Below, in pieces: positions 1 to 7,690 of a stretch of DNA of 48,482 bases. A program made the position numbers and the translations under genes. The stretch covers positions 1 to 48,482 of the forward strand of contig JBPOHD010000020.1 of the NCBI GenBank assembly GCA_052035955.1. The letters are read 5' to 3'. The notes under the pieces were generated by a model. It worked only from the letters and a program-made list of their open reading frames with translations, did not search any database and was not told where the DNA came from. Origin of the DNA: JAEUNJ01 sp052035955. GTDB lineage: Bacteria; Pseudomonadota; Gammaproteobacteria; Burkholderiales; Rhodocyclaceae. Position 1 is the first letter of the stretch; each line of letters begins with the position of its first letter.

Positions 1-38
1 AGCGCCCACAGTTCATCGTCCAGTATCGGTTTGGCCAT
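1..38 (-). CDS. IS5-like transposase, N-terminal 12 residues only
   Basis: The ATG is at 38-36 and a GAGGA ribosome binding site lies just upstream on the minus strand. Only MAKPILDDELWA is inside the window; the rest lies beyond the left edge. The resemblance to IS5-family DDE transposases comes from memory of the N-terminus and is not proven by 12 residues. The identical fragment recurs at the right edge in the opposite orientation. Confidence 0.6.
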   Translation of the reverse strand, partial: MAKPILDDELWA

Positions 39-124
39 TTCCTCTGCACAAAAAAAACAGGGCAGAGGTTAACGAATTTCGACCTTTGTGAACAGGGGGT
101 AACACTCATTTTGTTAGAGTTTCT
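1..124 (-). mobile_element. 5' end of an IS5-like insertion sequence (left copy, reading outwards)
   Basis: These 124 bases are the exact reverse complement of the last 124 bases of the window. The sequences diverge at base 125. The stretch holds the start of a transposase reading off the left edge and its upstream untranslated region, including an A8 run and the outer IS end near the cttgttagagtttct boundary. The family call rests on the first residues MAKPILDDELWA, which recall IS5-type transposases. The true IS terminus could lie a few bases inside the divergence point. Confidence 0.75.
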
Positions 125-146
125 TAAGGCTCCCCTTGCCCCGCCT

Positions 147-1415
147 TCAGCGCCGCCGCGGCCCCCTGAGCTGCTCGGGCAGCGTGAAGTAGGGGGCGCT
201 GCGCCCCGGCGCCTCCCTGGCCCGGTCCAGTTCGTCGCGCGCCACCGTGCGCAGGTGCACCTCGTCGGGTCCGTCGAGGAAATGCATGGCCCGGCCCCAG
301 GTCCAGAGGTAGGCCAGCGGCGTGTCCGGAGACAGGCCCATGGCGCCGAAGACCTGCATGGCCCGGTCCACCACCCGGGTCTGCAGGCGGGCGGCGACGA
401 TCTTGATGGCCGAGACGTCCACCCGGCCGGCCTTGTTGCCGAGCCGATCCAGGGTGGCGGCGGCACGCAGCACGAGCAGGCGGGCCTGGTCGATTTCCAG
501 GCGGGTGTCGGCGATCCACTCCTGCACGTTGGCCTGGTCCGCCAGGTAGCGGCCGAAGGCCCGGCGCTCCAGGGCCCGGTCGCACATCATCTCCAGGGCC
601 AGTTCGCATTGGCCGATGGTGCGCATGCAGTGGTGGATGCGGCCCGGCCCCAGCCTCGCCTGGGCCATGGCGAAGCCCTGCCCCTCCTCGCCCAGCAGGT
701 TGGCGACGGGCACCCGCACGTCGCGGAAGAGCAGTTCGCAGTGCCCTTCGGGGGTCTGGTGCTGCATGATCGGGATGTTGCGCACCAGGGTCACGCCGGG
801 GGCATCCATGGGCACCAGGACCATGCTGTGGTTGCCGTGCTTGGACTCCCCGTCGCCGCTGCGGCCCATGACGATGAGCAGCCGGCAGTCCGGGTGGGCG
901 GCGCCGGTGATGAACCACTTGCGCCCGTTGATGACATATTCATCACCCTCGCGGCGCACCAGGGTTTGCAGGTTGGTCGGGTCCGAGGAGGCCACGTCCG
1001 GCTCGGACATGGCGAAGGCGGAGCGGATCTCCCCGGCCAGCAGGGGCCCCTGCCAGCGTTCGTACTGGTCCGGGGTGGCGAAGAGCTGGAGCAGTTCCAT
1101 GTTCCCCGTGTCCGGCGCCGAGCAGTTGAAGACTTCCGGCGACCAGGGGATGCGGCCCATGATCTCGGCCAGGGGGGCGTATTCCAGGTTGGTGAGCCGC
1201 GTGCCGGGCGCCCCGTCGGGAAGGCCGGGCAGGAAGAGGTTCCACAGGCCCTCGTCGCGGGCCAGGGCCTTCATGTCGGCCAGGAAGGGCGGCGGGTAGA
1301 CGCCTTCGGCCACCGAGCGGTGCCACTCGGCGTTGTAGGGCAGGACGTAGCGGTCCATGAAATCCGCCAGCCTCCGGCGCATTTCCTGGACCCTGGGTGA
1401 ATACTCGAAATCCAT
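147..1415 (-). CDS. acyl-CoA dehydrogenase (long/branched acyl, ACAD10/11-like)
   Basis: FAD-dependent alpha,beta-dehydrogenation of an acyl-CoA thioester, passing electrons to ETF; cytosolic. The 422-residue protein begins MDFEYSPRVQEMRRR, typical of the bacterial ACAD11-like group. It has the FAD/substrate signature FAMSEPDVASSDPTN, the beta-domain segment YVINGRKWFITGAAHPD, and the C-terminal helical domain with LERRAFGRYLADQANVQEW and MQVFGAMGLSPDTPLAYLW. The ATG at 1415 was chosen because AAGGAAGG lies just upstream; a longer in-frame extension to 1475 has no family support. It is transcribed away from the SDR gene across a palindromic operator. Its stop lies only about 23 bases from the left IS. 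Substrate length is not deducible. Confidence 0.93.
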   Translation of the reverse strand: MDFEYSPRVQEMRRRLADFMDRYVLPYNAEWHRSVAEGVYPPPFLADMKALARDEGLWNLFLPGLPDGAPGTRLTNLEYAPLAEIMGRIPWSPEVFNCSAPDTGNMELLQLFATPDQYERWQGPLLAGEIRSAFAMSEPDVASSDPTNLQTLVRREGDEYVINGRKWFITGAAHPDCRLLIVMGRSGDGESKHGNHSMVLVPMDAPGVTLVRNIPIMQHQTPEGHCELLFRDVRVPVANLLGEEGQGFAMAQARLGPGRIHHCMRTIGQCELALEMMCDRALERRAFGRYLADQANVQEWIADTRLEIDQARLLVLRAAATLDRLGNKAGRVDVSAIKIVAARLQTRVVDRAMQVFGAMGLSPDTPLAYLWTWGRAMHFLDGPDEVHLRTVARDELDRAREAPGRSAPYFTLPEQLRGPRRR

Positions 1416-1548
1416 GGCGGCCTTCCTTGCCGATGTGGAGGGAGGGGAGGAAGCGCCAAGCGTCGCATCCCCCATCGCGGCGCGGTTGTCGCCGGACGGT
1501 CATCCAATTCCCGCGCATCAATTCCGCTCTGCGAACTTGCGTTTCATT

Positions 1549-1567
1549 ATATCGCGGTCCGTGATAT
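1549..1567. promoter_or_regulatory. near-perfect 19-bp palindrome in the divergent promoter (operator candidate)
   Basis: ATATCGCGG-T-CCGTGATAT: two 9-base arms with one mismatch, centred on T1558, in the 223-bp gap between the divergent acyl-CoA dehydrogenase and SDR genes. Size and symmetry resemble TetR-family operators that control acyl-CoA and fatty-acid genes. No regulator gene is adjacent. Confidence 0.5.
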
Positions 1568-1638
1568 CCTCGCGCCTCCCGATTTCGATCCGGGCGGCGG
1601 GGACCGCGCGGACGGCAGGACAAAAAAGGAGAACAGCG

Positions 1639-2475
1639 ATGCAGACCTTCCGAGACCGCACCGCGGTCATCACCGGCGCCGCCAGCGGCATCGGCCTGGA
1701 GCTTGCCCGAAAGGCGGCGGCCGAGGGCATGAACCTGGTCCTGGCCGACATCGAGGCCGACAAGCTGGCCGAGGCCGCCGCCGGCCTCGGCGTGCCGGAA
1801 AGCCGGCTCTGCACCCAGCGCGTGGACGTCAGCCAGGAGCAGGAAATCCAGGGGCTGGCCGATGCGGCCTTCGCCCGCTTCGGCGGCGTGCACCTCCTCT
1901 GCAACAACGCCGGCATCGGCATGAACCGGGTCACCTGGGAACACAGCACGGCCGACTGGGAATGGGTCCTCGGCGTCAACCTGATGAGCGTCGTCTTCGG
2001 CATCCGCCACTTCCTGCCGCGCATGCTGGAGCAGGCCGAGGGCGGCCACGTGGTGAACACCGCCTCGGTGGCCGGGCTCCTCTCGACGCCCGGCATGGCC
2101 GCCTACAACGTCAGCAAGCACGGCGTCGTCACCCTTTCCGAGACCCTGTACACCGAACTCCAGGACCTGAAGGCCAAGGTGGGCGTCTCCCTGCTCTGCC
2201 CGGCCTGGGTGCCCACCGGCATCCACCAGTCGGACCGCAACCGGCAGGCCCGCTTCGGGCCCAAGGCCACGGCGACGGGCATTTCCGCCCGTTACGAGGA
2301 ACGCATGGCCAAGGCCATCCATTCCGGCCGACTGACCGCCGCCGACATGGCCGGCGCCGTCTTCGAGGCCGTGGCGGAGGACCGCTTCTACGTCATCCCC
2401 CACCGCAAGATCAACCATGCCATCCAGTTGCGCATGGAGGACATCCTCAACCTGCGCAACCCGACGCCGCTCTGA
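1639..2475 (+). CDS. short-chain dehydrogenase/reductase (SDR)
   Basis: NAD(P)-dependent oxidoreductase of the classical SDR family, 278 residues. Visible motifs are the cofactor loop TGAASGIGLELA near residue 12, NNAG around residue 90, the catalytic serine in NTASVAG, and YNVSKHG with the Tyr-x3-Lys pair. The C-terminus (FYVIPHRKINHAIQLRMEDIL) is the extended type often seen in SDRs beside acyl-CoA dehydrogenases. The ATG follows AAAAAAGGAGAACAGCG, a strong ribosome binding site. It is 32 bases upstream of the quinone-oxidoreductase gene, so the two probably form an operon. Neighbours suggest 3-hydroxyacyl or alcohol oxidation; the exact substrate is unknown. Confidence 0.93.
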   Translation: MQTFRDRTAVITGAASGIGLELARKAAAEGMNLVLADIEADKLAEAAAGLGVPESRLCTQRVDVSQEQEIQGLADAAFARFGGVHLLCNNAGIGMNRVTWEHSTADWEWVLGVNLMSVVFGIRHFLPRMLEQAEGGHVVNTASVAGLLSTPGMAAYNVSKHGVVTLSETLYTELQDLKAKVGVSLLCPAWVPTGIHQSDRNRQARFGPKATATGISARYEERMAKAIHSGRLTAADMAGAVFEAVAEDRFYVIPHRKINHAIQLRMEDILNLRNPTPL

Positions 2476-2507
2476 GCGGGCGCCGATCCTCCCCGGAGAG
2501 ACGAACC

Positions 2508-3488
2508 ATGAAAGCCCTGCTCTGCCGCCAGTTCGGCCCCATCGAACAACTGCTCCTCGAGGACGTCCCGACCCCCGAGCCCGGACCGAAGCAGGTCCGC
2601 ATCGACGTCAAGGCCGCCTCGGTCAACTTCCCGGACGCCCTCATCGTCCAGGGCCTCTACCAGATCAAGCCCGCCCTGCCCTTCTCGCCGGGGGCGGAAT
2701 TCGCCGGCCTGGTCTCGGCCGTCGGCGAGGGCGTGAAGCATCTCAAGGTCGGCGACCGGGTGATTGCCTACGGCGGCCACGGCGCCTTCGCCGAGGAATG
2801 CGTGGTGGACGCCGTGCGCGCCATGCCCCTGCCCGACGACATGGACTTCGAGACCGGCGCCTCCTTCGTCCTCACCTACTGCACCTCGCTACACGGCCTC
2901 AAGGACCTGGGCCGCCTGCAGGCCAGCGAGACGCTGCTCGTGCTGGGCGCCGCCGGTGGCGTCGGCGTCGCCGCCATCGAGATCGCCAAGGCCATGGGGG
3001 CCCGGGTCATCGCCGCCGCCTCCAGCGACGACAAGGTCGCCCTCTGCCGCGAACTGGGCGCCGACGAGGTGATCAACTACGGCAGCGAGAACCTCAAGGA
3101 CCGGCTCAAGGAACTGGGCGGCGAGAAGGGCATCGACATGGTCTACGACCCGGTCGGCGGCCCCTATTCCGAAACGGCCCTGCGCGCCCTGGCCTGGCGG
3201 GGCCGCTTCCTGGTCGTCGGCTTCGCCGCCGGCGAGATCCCCAAGATCCCGCTCAACCTGGCCCTGCTCCGCGAACGCGCCATCATCGGCGTCTACTGGG
3301 GCGATTCCCTGCGCCACAACCCCCAGGAGCAGCCGGCCAACATGCAGCAGCTGATGGGCTGGTTCCGGGAGGGCAAGGTGAAGCCCGTGATCAGCGAACG
3401 CGTGCCCCTGTCGGAAGCCGCGGCGGCCATCGGCCGCCTGGCCAACCGGCAGGTCAAGGGCAAGGTGGTGATCCTGCCCGAGGGCTGA
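2508..3488 (+). CDS. NADPH:quinone oxidoreductase-like MDR protein
   Basis: Medium-chain dehydrogenase/reductase of the zinc-free quinone-oxidoreductase/enoyl-reductase type, 326 residues. The N-terminal GroES-like domain contains VKAASVNFPDALIVQGLY and PFSPGAEFAG. The Rossmann domain has LGAAGGVGVAAIEIAKAMGA. No structural-zinc cysteine cluster is seen. The ATG at 2508 follows CCGGAGAGACGAACC. It lies 32 bases after the SDR and is followed by a terminator-like hairpin and a tRNA gene, so it probably ends the operon. It could equally reduce enoyl-CoA or act on quinones; sequence alone does not decide. Confidence 0.92.
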   Translation: MKALLCRQFGPIEQLLLEDVPTPEPGPKQVRIDVKAASVNFPDALIVQGLYQIKPALPFSPGAEFAGLVSAVGEGVKHLKVGDRVIAYGGHGAFAEECVVDAVRAMPLPDDMDFETGASFVLTYCTSLHGLKDLGRLQASETLLVLGAAGGVGVAAIEIAKAMGARVIAAASSDDKVALCRELGADEVINYGSENLKDRLKELGGEKGIDMVYDPVGGPYSETALRALAWRGRFLVVGFAAGEIPKIPLNLALLRERAIIGVYWGDSLRHNPQEQPANMQQLMGWFREGKVKPVISERVPLSEAAAAIGRLANRQVKGKVVILPEG

Positions 3489-3508
3489 TCCCGCGACCTC
3501 CCGTCTTC

Positions 3509-3530
3509 GGCCCGGCGCGGGGCGTTTTTT
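3509..3530 (+). terminator. terminator-like GC hairpin with T6 tail
   Basis: GCCC and GGGC arms (gcccggcgcggggc) are followed directly by gtttttt, 20 bases after the quinone-oxidoreductase stop and before the tRNA gene. The stem is short, so strength is uncertain. A TAGAAT hexamer just downstream (3533-3538) could be the -10 of the tRNA promoter. Confidence 0.5.
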
Positions 3531-3564
3531 GCTAGAATCCGCGCCTCGCCGGACCGGCCACCGC

Positions 3565-3655
<91 letters not shown>

Positions 3656-4230
3656 GAATCATAAGATAACCGCTTGTTTTTGCGAGTTGAATTCGACAAG
3701 CTGGTTTCCTACCCACAAAGCTACCCACGCTTCGCAGCCCGCGAGCCCCGATAACGGGTCTTGCACCCGATACACTGCCGGCCACGGACCTGGCGGCATC
3801 GCCATCACCCCTACTCAGTCCTCCGACCGGCATCGCGGAGACAATCGATCTGCCCGGATTGCGCCGGCAATACTCGAGAAAATCGGGTGCCCGAAGATCG
3901 AGCATTCCATCTGCGGGCCGTTTGTTCCGACCTGCTGGTCTTTGACGAGCGGCAGGAATTCGCCGCAGACGCGGTGGGATCTGGGCGGACTGGTTGCCGT
4001 GGTGGCGCGACGAGATTGCGGTAGAGGGACGCTTTGCGCACGCCGAAACGGCGTTCCTGCACACCACTGCCGATCCGGATGACATCTTCGGTCTCGACTC
4101 TCGGGACCACGGATTGGAATCTATGGTCACCGGTTACTACCGCAGCATTCCGAAACTGAGGGCATTCTCGGGGAGCGCTGAACCCCTCATGGATCACCGA
4201 TGCTTCATGCGCCGAATTGATGTCCGGTAG
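3656..4230 (+). pseudogene. degenerate region after the tRNA, probable broken gene
   Basis: No intact gene fits these bases. Coding-like stretches sit in different plus-strand frames: LRAVCSDLLVFDERQEFAAD near 3918-3975, then WADWLPWWRDEIAVEGRFAHAETAF leading into a 78-codon open frame ending at 4230. The frame change around 3975-3985 suggests one frameshifted gene rather than several. I do not recognise the product. Two TACCCAC motifs at about 3711 and 3721 may be remnants of an integration junction, but that is guesswork. Confidence 0.3.
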
Positions 4231-4244
4231 AAGGAATAAGACTC

Positions 4245-4273
4245 TTGATCATCCCCATATTGGGGACTATGAT
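4245..4273 (+). promoter_or_regulatory. promoter of the HEPN/MNT operon (TTGATC-N17-TATGAT)
   Basis: TTGATC at 4245-4250 and TATGAT at 4268-4273 are separated by exactly 17 bases and match the sigma-70 consensus well. The expected transcription start (about 4280-4281) coincides with the ATG at 4281, implying a leaderless or nearly leaderless message. Confidence 0.5.
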
Positions 4274-4284
4274 CCCCAATATGG
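4255..4284. promoter_or_regulatory. 11-bp perfect inverted repeat overlapping the -10 and the start codon
   Basis: CCATATTGGGG at 4255-4265 and CCCCAATATGG at 4274-4284 are perfect complements separated by ACTATGAT, which contains the -10 box. The position fits an autoregulatory operator bound by the winged-helix domain of the antitoxin encoded immediately downstream. Confidence 0.6.
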
Positions 4285-4892
4285 ATCAGATTGAAACCTC
4301 TCTGGCAGGGGCACTATTCTCTGGCGTACAGCGGCGGCTGCTGGCTTTGTTCTACGGCCAGCCGGATCGTTCCTATTACACCAACGAATTGTTGCGCCTG
4401 ACAGCGACCGGTCGTGGAGGACTCCAGCGGGAGTTGGCTCGCCTGGTGACATCCGGGCTCGTCAGCGCAACTACTGTTGGCAACCAGAAGCACTATCAGG
4501 CCAACCGTGCAGCGCCGATTTTCAGCGAATTGCGCAGCATCGTGCTCAAGACTTTCGGGCTCGCCAATGTCGTGCGTGATGTATTGGCCCCTCTGGCAGA
4601 CAGGATCCACCTCGCTTTCATTTTCGGCTCGGTCGCCAAAGGAAACGATACCGCCGCCAGTGACATCGACGTTCTGGTCGTCAGCGACGACATGACCTAT
4701 GCCGACCTTTTCAATGCCTTGTCTTCAGCCGAAGTTGCATTGGGCCGCAAGATCAGCCCTACGCTTTACGGTGCGGCGGAATTCGAGCGCAAGGTGTGCG
4801 ACGACAACCACTTCGTGACACGCGTGCTGGCTCAACCCAAGATTTTCCTGAAAGGATCCGAGGATGACCTCCCCGCTGGACAACCTGCTTAA
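4281..4892 (+). CDS. MNT-type nucleotidyltransferase antitoxin with winged-helix domain
   Basis: 203 residues if started at ATG 4281; a TTG at 4245 with an upstream AAGGA would add 12 residues but would place the promoter/operator inside the gene. Residues 1-90 form a winged-helix DNA-binding domain (RRLLALFYGQPDRSYYTNELL, RELARLVTSGLVSATTVGNQ). Residues 95-170 form a minimal nucleotidyltransferase with FIFGSVAKGNDTAASDIDVL, the GSx10DxD metal site. In HEPN/MNT systems this enzyme neutralises the HEPN toxin by nucleotide transfer to it. It overlaps the HEPN gene by 29 bases. It is probably both antitoxin and autorepressor. Confidence 0.85.
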   Translation: MDQIETSLAGALFSGVQRRLLALFYGQPDRSYYTNELLRLTATGRGGLQRELARLVTSGLVSATTVGNQKHYQANRAAPIFSELRSIVLKTFGLANVVRDVLAPLADRIHLAFIFGSVAKGNDTAASDIDVLVVSDDMTYADLFNALSSAEVALGRKISPTLYGAAEFERKVCDDNHFVTRVLAQPKIFLKGSEDDLPAGQPA

Positions 4893-5298
4893 GGTCAGCA
4901 AGGGAGGGTTGAAGCAGGAGGCGGCCAGCCAGTCCGAGTTCGATGGTCTGGTGCGCTCGGCCAAACGCAAGCGCAAGGACGCGGCCATCCCCGGACTGGG
5001 CGACGAAAGCCGCTTCGATCTTGCCTACAACGCCGCGCATGCCCTGGCCCTTGCGGCACTGCGCTGGCATGGCTACCGTTCCGACAACCGGATTCTCGTG
5101 TTTCAGGCATTGGCTCACACCGTCGGGTTTACCCCAGCCCAATGGCGAGTGCTGGACCGCTGCCACGCCAAACGCAATCTGGCGGAATACGAAGGCAACT
5201 TTGACGTCGACGCGCAGTTGCTGCGCGAACTGGATACTGTCGCCGGCCAACTCGAAGCGGCGGTTGAAGCGCTCGGGCCTATGAAACCAAGCCCCTGA
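4864..5298 (+). CDS. HEPN-domain toxin of a HEPN/MNT module (SAV_6107-like)
   Basis: A 144-residue all-helical protein and the partner of the upstream nucleotidyltransferase. It carries the HEPN-like motif DRCHAKRNLAEYEG near residue 105, with the Arg/His pair and a nearby tyrosine that would be the modification target in related systems. HEPN toxins are usually ribonucleases. The N-terminal MTSPLDNLLKVSKGGLK and the segment FDLAYNAAHALALAALRWHGY fit the SAV_6107-type HEPN family. The start codon lies inside the antitoxin gene, so translation is probably coupled. RNase activity is inferred from the family. Confidence 0.8.
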   Translation: MTSPLDNLLKVSKGGLKQEAASQSEFDGLVRSAKRKRKDAAIPGLGDESRFDLAYNAAHALALAALRWHGYRSDNRILVFQALAHTVGFTPAQWRVLDRCHAKRNLAEYEGNFDVDAQLLRELDTVAGQLEAAVEALGPMKPSP

Positions 5299-5312
5299 CT
5301 GTCGTTTCGCCT

Positions 5313-5777
5313 ATGTCCTTTGCGCCCAAGTGTCTCTGCCTCGATATCGAAACTGCCGCAGATGACGCTTTGGACGTTCGTAAAATCGCGGCATGGCGCC
5401 CGGATACCCACGGCCAGGTCGTCGTGCCCAATGTGGCGAAGGCACACAACATTGCCGAGCAGATCGACGCGCTGACAGAGGGTGCCAGCATCGTCGTCGG
5501 CCACAACGTGCTGCGACACGATATACCGGTGCTGCGACAGCGCTTTCCTCAACTCAAGCTCCTTGCCCTTCCCATCGTCGACACGCTGGAACTGTCCCCG
5601 ATCGCCTTTTCGAAGAATCCGTATCACAGCCTGGTGAAGGACTACAGGCTGGTACGCGATACGCGCAGCGATCCGCTCAAGGATGCCCAGTTGGCCCTCA
5701 GGCGTACCCGCCCAATATCTTTTCGCCATACGACAAGAGACTTGCGGCCTGAACGAGAATTCGTCGTCGCATTCTAG
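5313..5777 (+). pseudogene. truncated DEDD 3'-5' exonuclease domain (N-terminus of a larger nuclease/helicase)
   Basis: The open frame starts 14 bases after the HEPN gene. Residues 1-128 look like a complete RNase H-fold exonuclease: motif I CLDIETAADD, motif II VVGHNVLRHDIPVL, and the third acidic region YHSLVKDYRLVRDTRSDPLKDAQ. In relatives I recall, this domain heads a long RecQ/DinG-like helicase. After about residue 129 the reading changes to RRTRPISFRHTTRDLRPEREFVVAF and stops, which is unlike the family. A helicase-like YPPNIFSPYDKRL appears in the next frame at about 5708. A frameshift or deletion has probably removed the C-terminal part. The leftover could still fold as a nuclease. 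Confidence 0.6.
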
Positions 5778-6230
5778 GAAAGCCATCGGCTTGAAATATG
5801 GAGCGCGACTCATCGCGCAGGACCTCTCGCTTGAGCTGGCTGCCTTCAGGCGGCACCACCGAGCGGCGGTCCGTACCCCAGGAATACGCAGCCGGCGACG
5901 CGCCGGCTATCGCCAAGGAAGTGCCGATCATCCGTTACGAGATTCTGGCCGGCTGGTAGGCAACCCAATTCACGAGATGAAATGAACCTCGGCGAAGCGG
6001 TTGCCGCGGTTGTCGAGCCGTTCAGTTGCGAGGGACTACGGTTTGAACGGGCCTCGGCGGGTTTGGCGGATTTCAGGCCGATGCGAACCGCGTCATTGTT
6101 TCCCCGAACGATGCCTTGGCCGACCGGTACGGGAGCAACCTGCCGCTGGTGGCAGCATTCGACTGTCAAGGGCGCGTTCTCGTCGGAGCCATGAGGCAGA
6201 CCCTCGAATTGCGATCCTCAAGGGTGAGCG
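5778..6230 (+). pseudogene. gene debris between the exonuclease stub and the Phd/ParE pair
   Basis: No intact gene is visible. Short coding-like fragments include SVPQEYAAGDAPAIAKEVP running to a stop at about 5959, and DANRVIVSPNDALADRYGSN running to a stop near 6230 in another frame. I cannot assign either. The stretch reads as overlapping remnants of lost accessory genes. Confidence 0.3.
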
Positions 6231-6236
6231 TATGAT
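6209..6236 (+). promoter_or_regulatory. promoter candidate upstream of the Phd/ParE operon
   Basis: TTGCGA (6209-6214) and TATGAT (6231-6236) with a 16-base spacer, about 42 bases before the antitoxin start. The following tgtacagaatactgca has partial symmetry that could bind the antitoxin. Confidence 0.4.
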
Positions 6237-6277
6237 GTACAGAATACTGCACGTTTAGTGCGTCTATGGAGACTGCG

Positions 6278-6568
6278 ATGGGAATTTCCGCCAGTGACGT
6301 GATTCCGCTCTCGACCGCTCGCGCCAACTTCTCCGAGTTGGCTGAAGAGGTCAAGGGCGGTGCCGAGAAGATCATCACCAAGAACGGTGAAAGCTACATC
6401 GCCCTGATCGATGCGAAACGGCTGGACTACTACCACCGGCTGGAGCGCGAGCGCATCCACTTGCTGTTGATCGACGAGGCCGGCAAAGGCCTCGATGACG
6501 TGGCCGCCGGTCGGCTCAAGGATGCCCGCAGTGCCATCACCGCCCTCAAACGTCGCCGCAGCGCCTGA
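6278..6568 (+). CDS. Phd/YefM-family antitoxin
   Basis: 96 residues. The N-terminal Phd/YefM DNA-binding fold is clear in DVIPLSTARANFSELAEEV and EKIITKNGESYIALIDAKRLD. The C-terminal half (LIDEAGKGLDDVAAGRLKDA) would be the flexible toxin-neutralising part. The ATG at 6278 is preferred over the one at 6266 because GGAGA lies 6 bases before it. The toxin gene starts 17 bases downstream. Antitoxins of this type usually repress their own operon together with the toxin. Confidence 0.85.
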   Translation: MGISASDVIPLSTARANFSELAEEVKGGAEKIITKNGESYIALIDAKRLDYYHRLERERIHLLLIDEAGKGLDDVAAGRLKDARSAITALKRRRSA

Positions 6569-6585
6569 CAGTTCGGGGACTGCGC

Positions 6586-6978
6586 GTGGAGAAAAGGCTT
6601 GTCGTCAAATTCACCGCCAACTTCGGGAGGAATCTCGAGGAGGTCGAACGCTTCCTGACTGACGCCGAAGCACCGCAGGCCTACGATGGTCTGCTCGATG
6701 AAATGCTGGAAACGGTCATCCCCAATCTCGCACACTTCCCCGGCATGGGCAGGCCGTTCATGCTCCGGCAGCCGGGTTCCGTCGAGACCACCAATGCCTT
6801 GGCGGCGCTACGTGCGAAATTGTTGGCGCTGACCACGGACCCGGAGGCGCTGCGCGAATACGTGCTCAAGGATTACTTGCTGCTCTACGCGCAGATTGGC
6901 GGCGCGATTCACCTGCTCGCGATCAGACACCAGCGGCAGTTGTCCTTTGATCTCGAAGGCCACTGGAATCAGGGCTGA
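6586..6978 (+). CDS. RelE/ParE-superfamily toxin
   Basis: 130 residues from a GTG start. The pattern KRLVVKFTANFGRNLEEVERFL, then HFPGMGRPF, then LREYVLKDYLLLYAQIGGAIHLLAIRHQRQLSF is the beta-strand/helix/beta-sheet layout of RelE/ParE toxins, with the conserved GMGRPF turn and the C-terminal IRHQRQLSF strand. It lies 17 bases after its antitoxin. The superfamily includes mRNA-cleaving (RelE) and gyrase-poisoning (ParE) members; sequence reading alone does not tell which. Confidence 0.82.
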   Translation: MEKRLVVKFTANFGRNLEEVERFLTDAEAPQAYDGLLDEMLETVIPNLAHFPGMGRPFMLRQPGSVETTNALAALRAKLLALTTDPEALREYVLKDYLLLYAQIGGAIHLLAIRHQRQLSFDLEGHWNQG

Positions 6979-7107
6979 TGGCTCGCCCTATGCCGATTCG
7001 ATTGCCTGCAAGAACCTCGAGGGCAATTGAAGTGCGGGCCCATTGAAGGCCGCGCTTTTTTTCGAGTGCATTGCAGGGGGTCGCAACGGCATGAGGCTGA
7101 CACCGCT

Positions 7108-7338
7108 TCAGCGGCCCTCCGCCAGCCGCGGCGGCAGGGGGTAGAAGGCCCTGGCCACGTAATCGACCACCGCCTCGATCTCGGCCGGCTTCAGCACGTT
7201 GCGCCAGGCCGGCATGGAGGTGTCCGGCAGGCCATCGGCGATGGCCCGGGCCAGGCGCTCGCGCGTCATGCCGGCCATGAAGGCGGGATCCCGCAGATTG
7301 CGCGGGTGCGGCTCCAGGAAGGCGCCGATCCAGTTGCG
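7108..7338 (-). pseudogene. C-terminal stub of a c-type cytochrome
   Basis: About 76 codons on the minus strand encode RNWIGAFLEPHPRNLRDPAF, AGMTRERLARAIADGLPDTSMPAW and LKPAEIEAVVDYVARAFYP. This is the C-terminal half of a class I cytochrome c with the axial methionine in SMPAW. The haem-binding CxxCH region is missing: upstream of about 7345 the frame runs into unrelated low-complexity sequence. The stub faces a similarly truncated regulator gene, so one deletion probably removed the N-terminal halves of both. Confidence 0.75.
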
Positions 7339-7387
7339 GCCGCTGCCGTCGCCCGCCGAGGCGGCGGCGGCCGAAGCGCCCCCCGCC

Positions 7388-7537
7388 GGGAAACTCGAGG
7401 AGGTGGAGCGCAGCATGCTGCGGGACGCCCTCAACCGCACGGGCTGGAACATCACCCAGGCGGCCCGGCTGCTCGGCATCACCCGGGACACCCTGAGGTA
7501 CCGGATCGAGAAGCACGGGCTGTCGGCCGCCGACTGA
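7388..7537 (+). pseudogene. C-terminal Fis-type HTH stub of a sigma-54 activator
   Basis: The final ~49 codons read GKLEEVERSMLRDALNRTGW followed by NITQAARLLGITRDTLRYRI and EKHGL. This is the Fis-like helix-turn-helix that ends NtrC-family enhancer-binding proteins. No AAA+ domain (GAFTGA, Walker motifs) or receiver is present upstream; the frame opens within an Ala/Glu-rich stretch at the junction with the cytochrome stub. Confidence 0.75.
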
Positions 7538-7690
7538 GAGGTCGTGAAAAAAATCGTCGCGAGCGCAGGCCGGTCGGGGGCGCCCGGAGCGCAGCCACCG
7601 GAATGTACTTGTCGTACATGAGGATGGCGGGCACCGCGCAACCCCGGGATGCCAAGCGCAGCAGAATTTTCCACAAGCTCCGAGGCCGGC

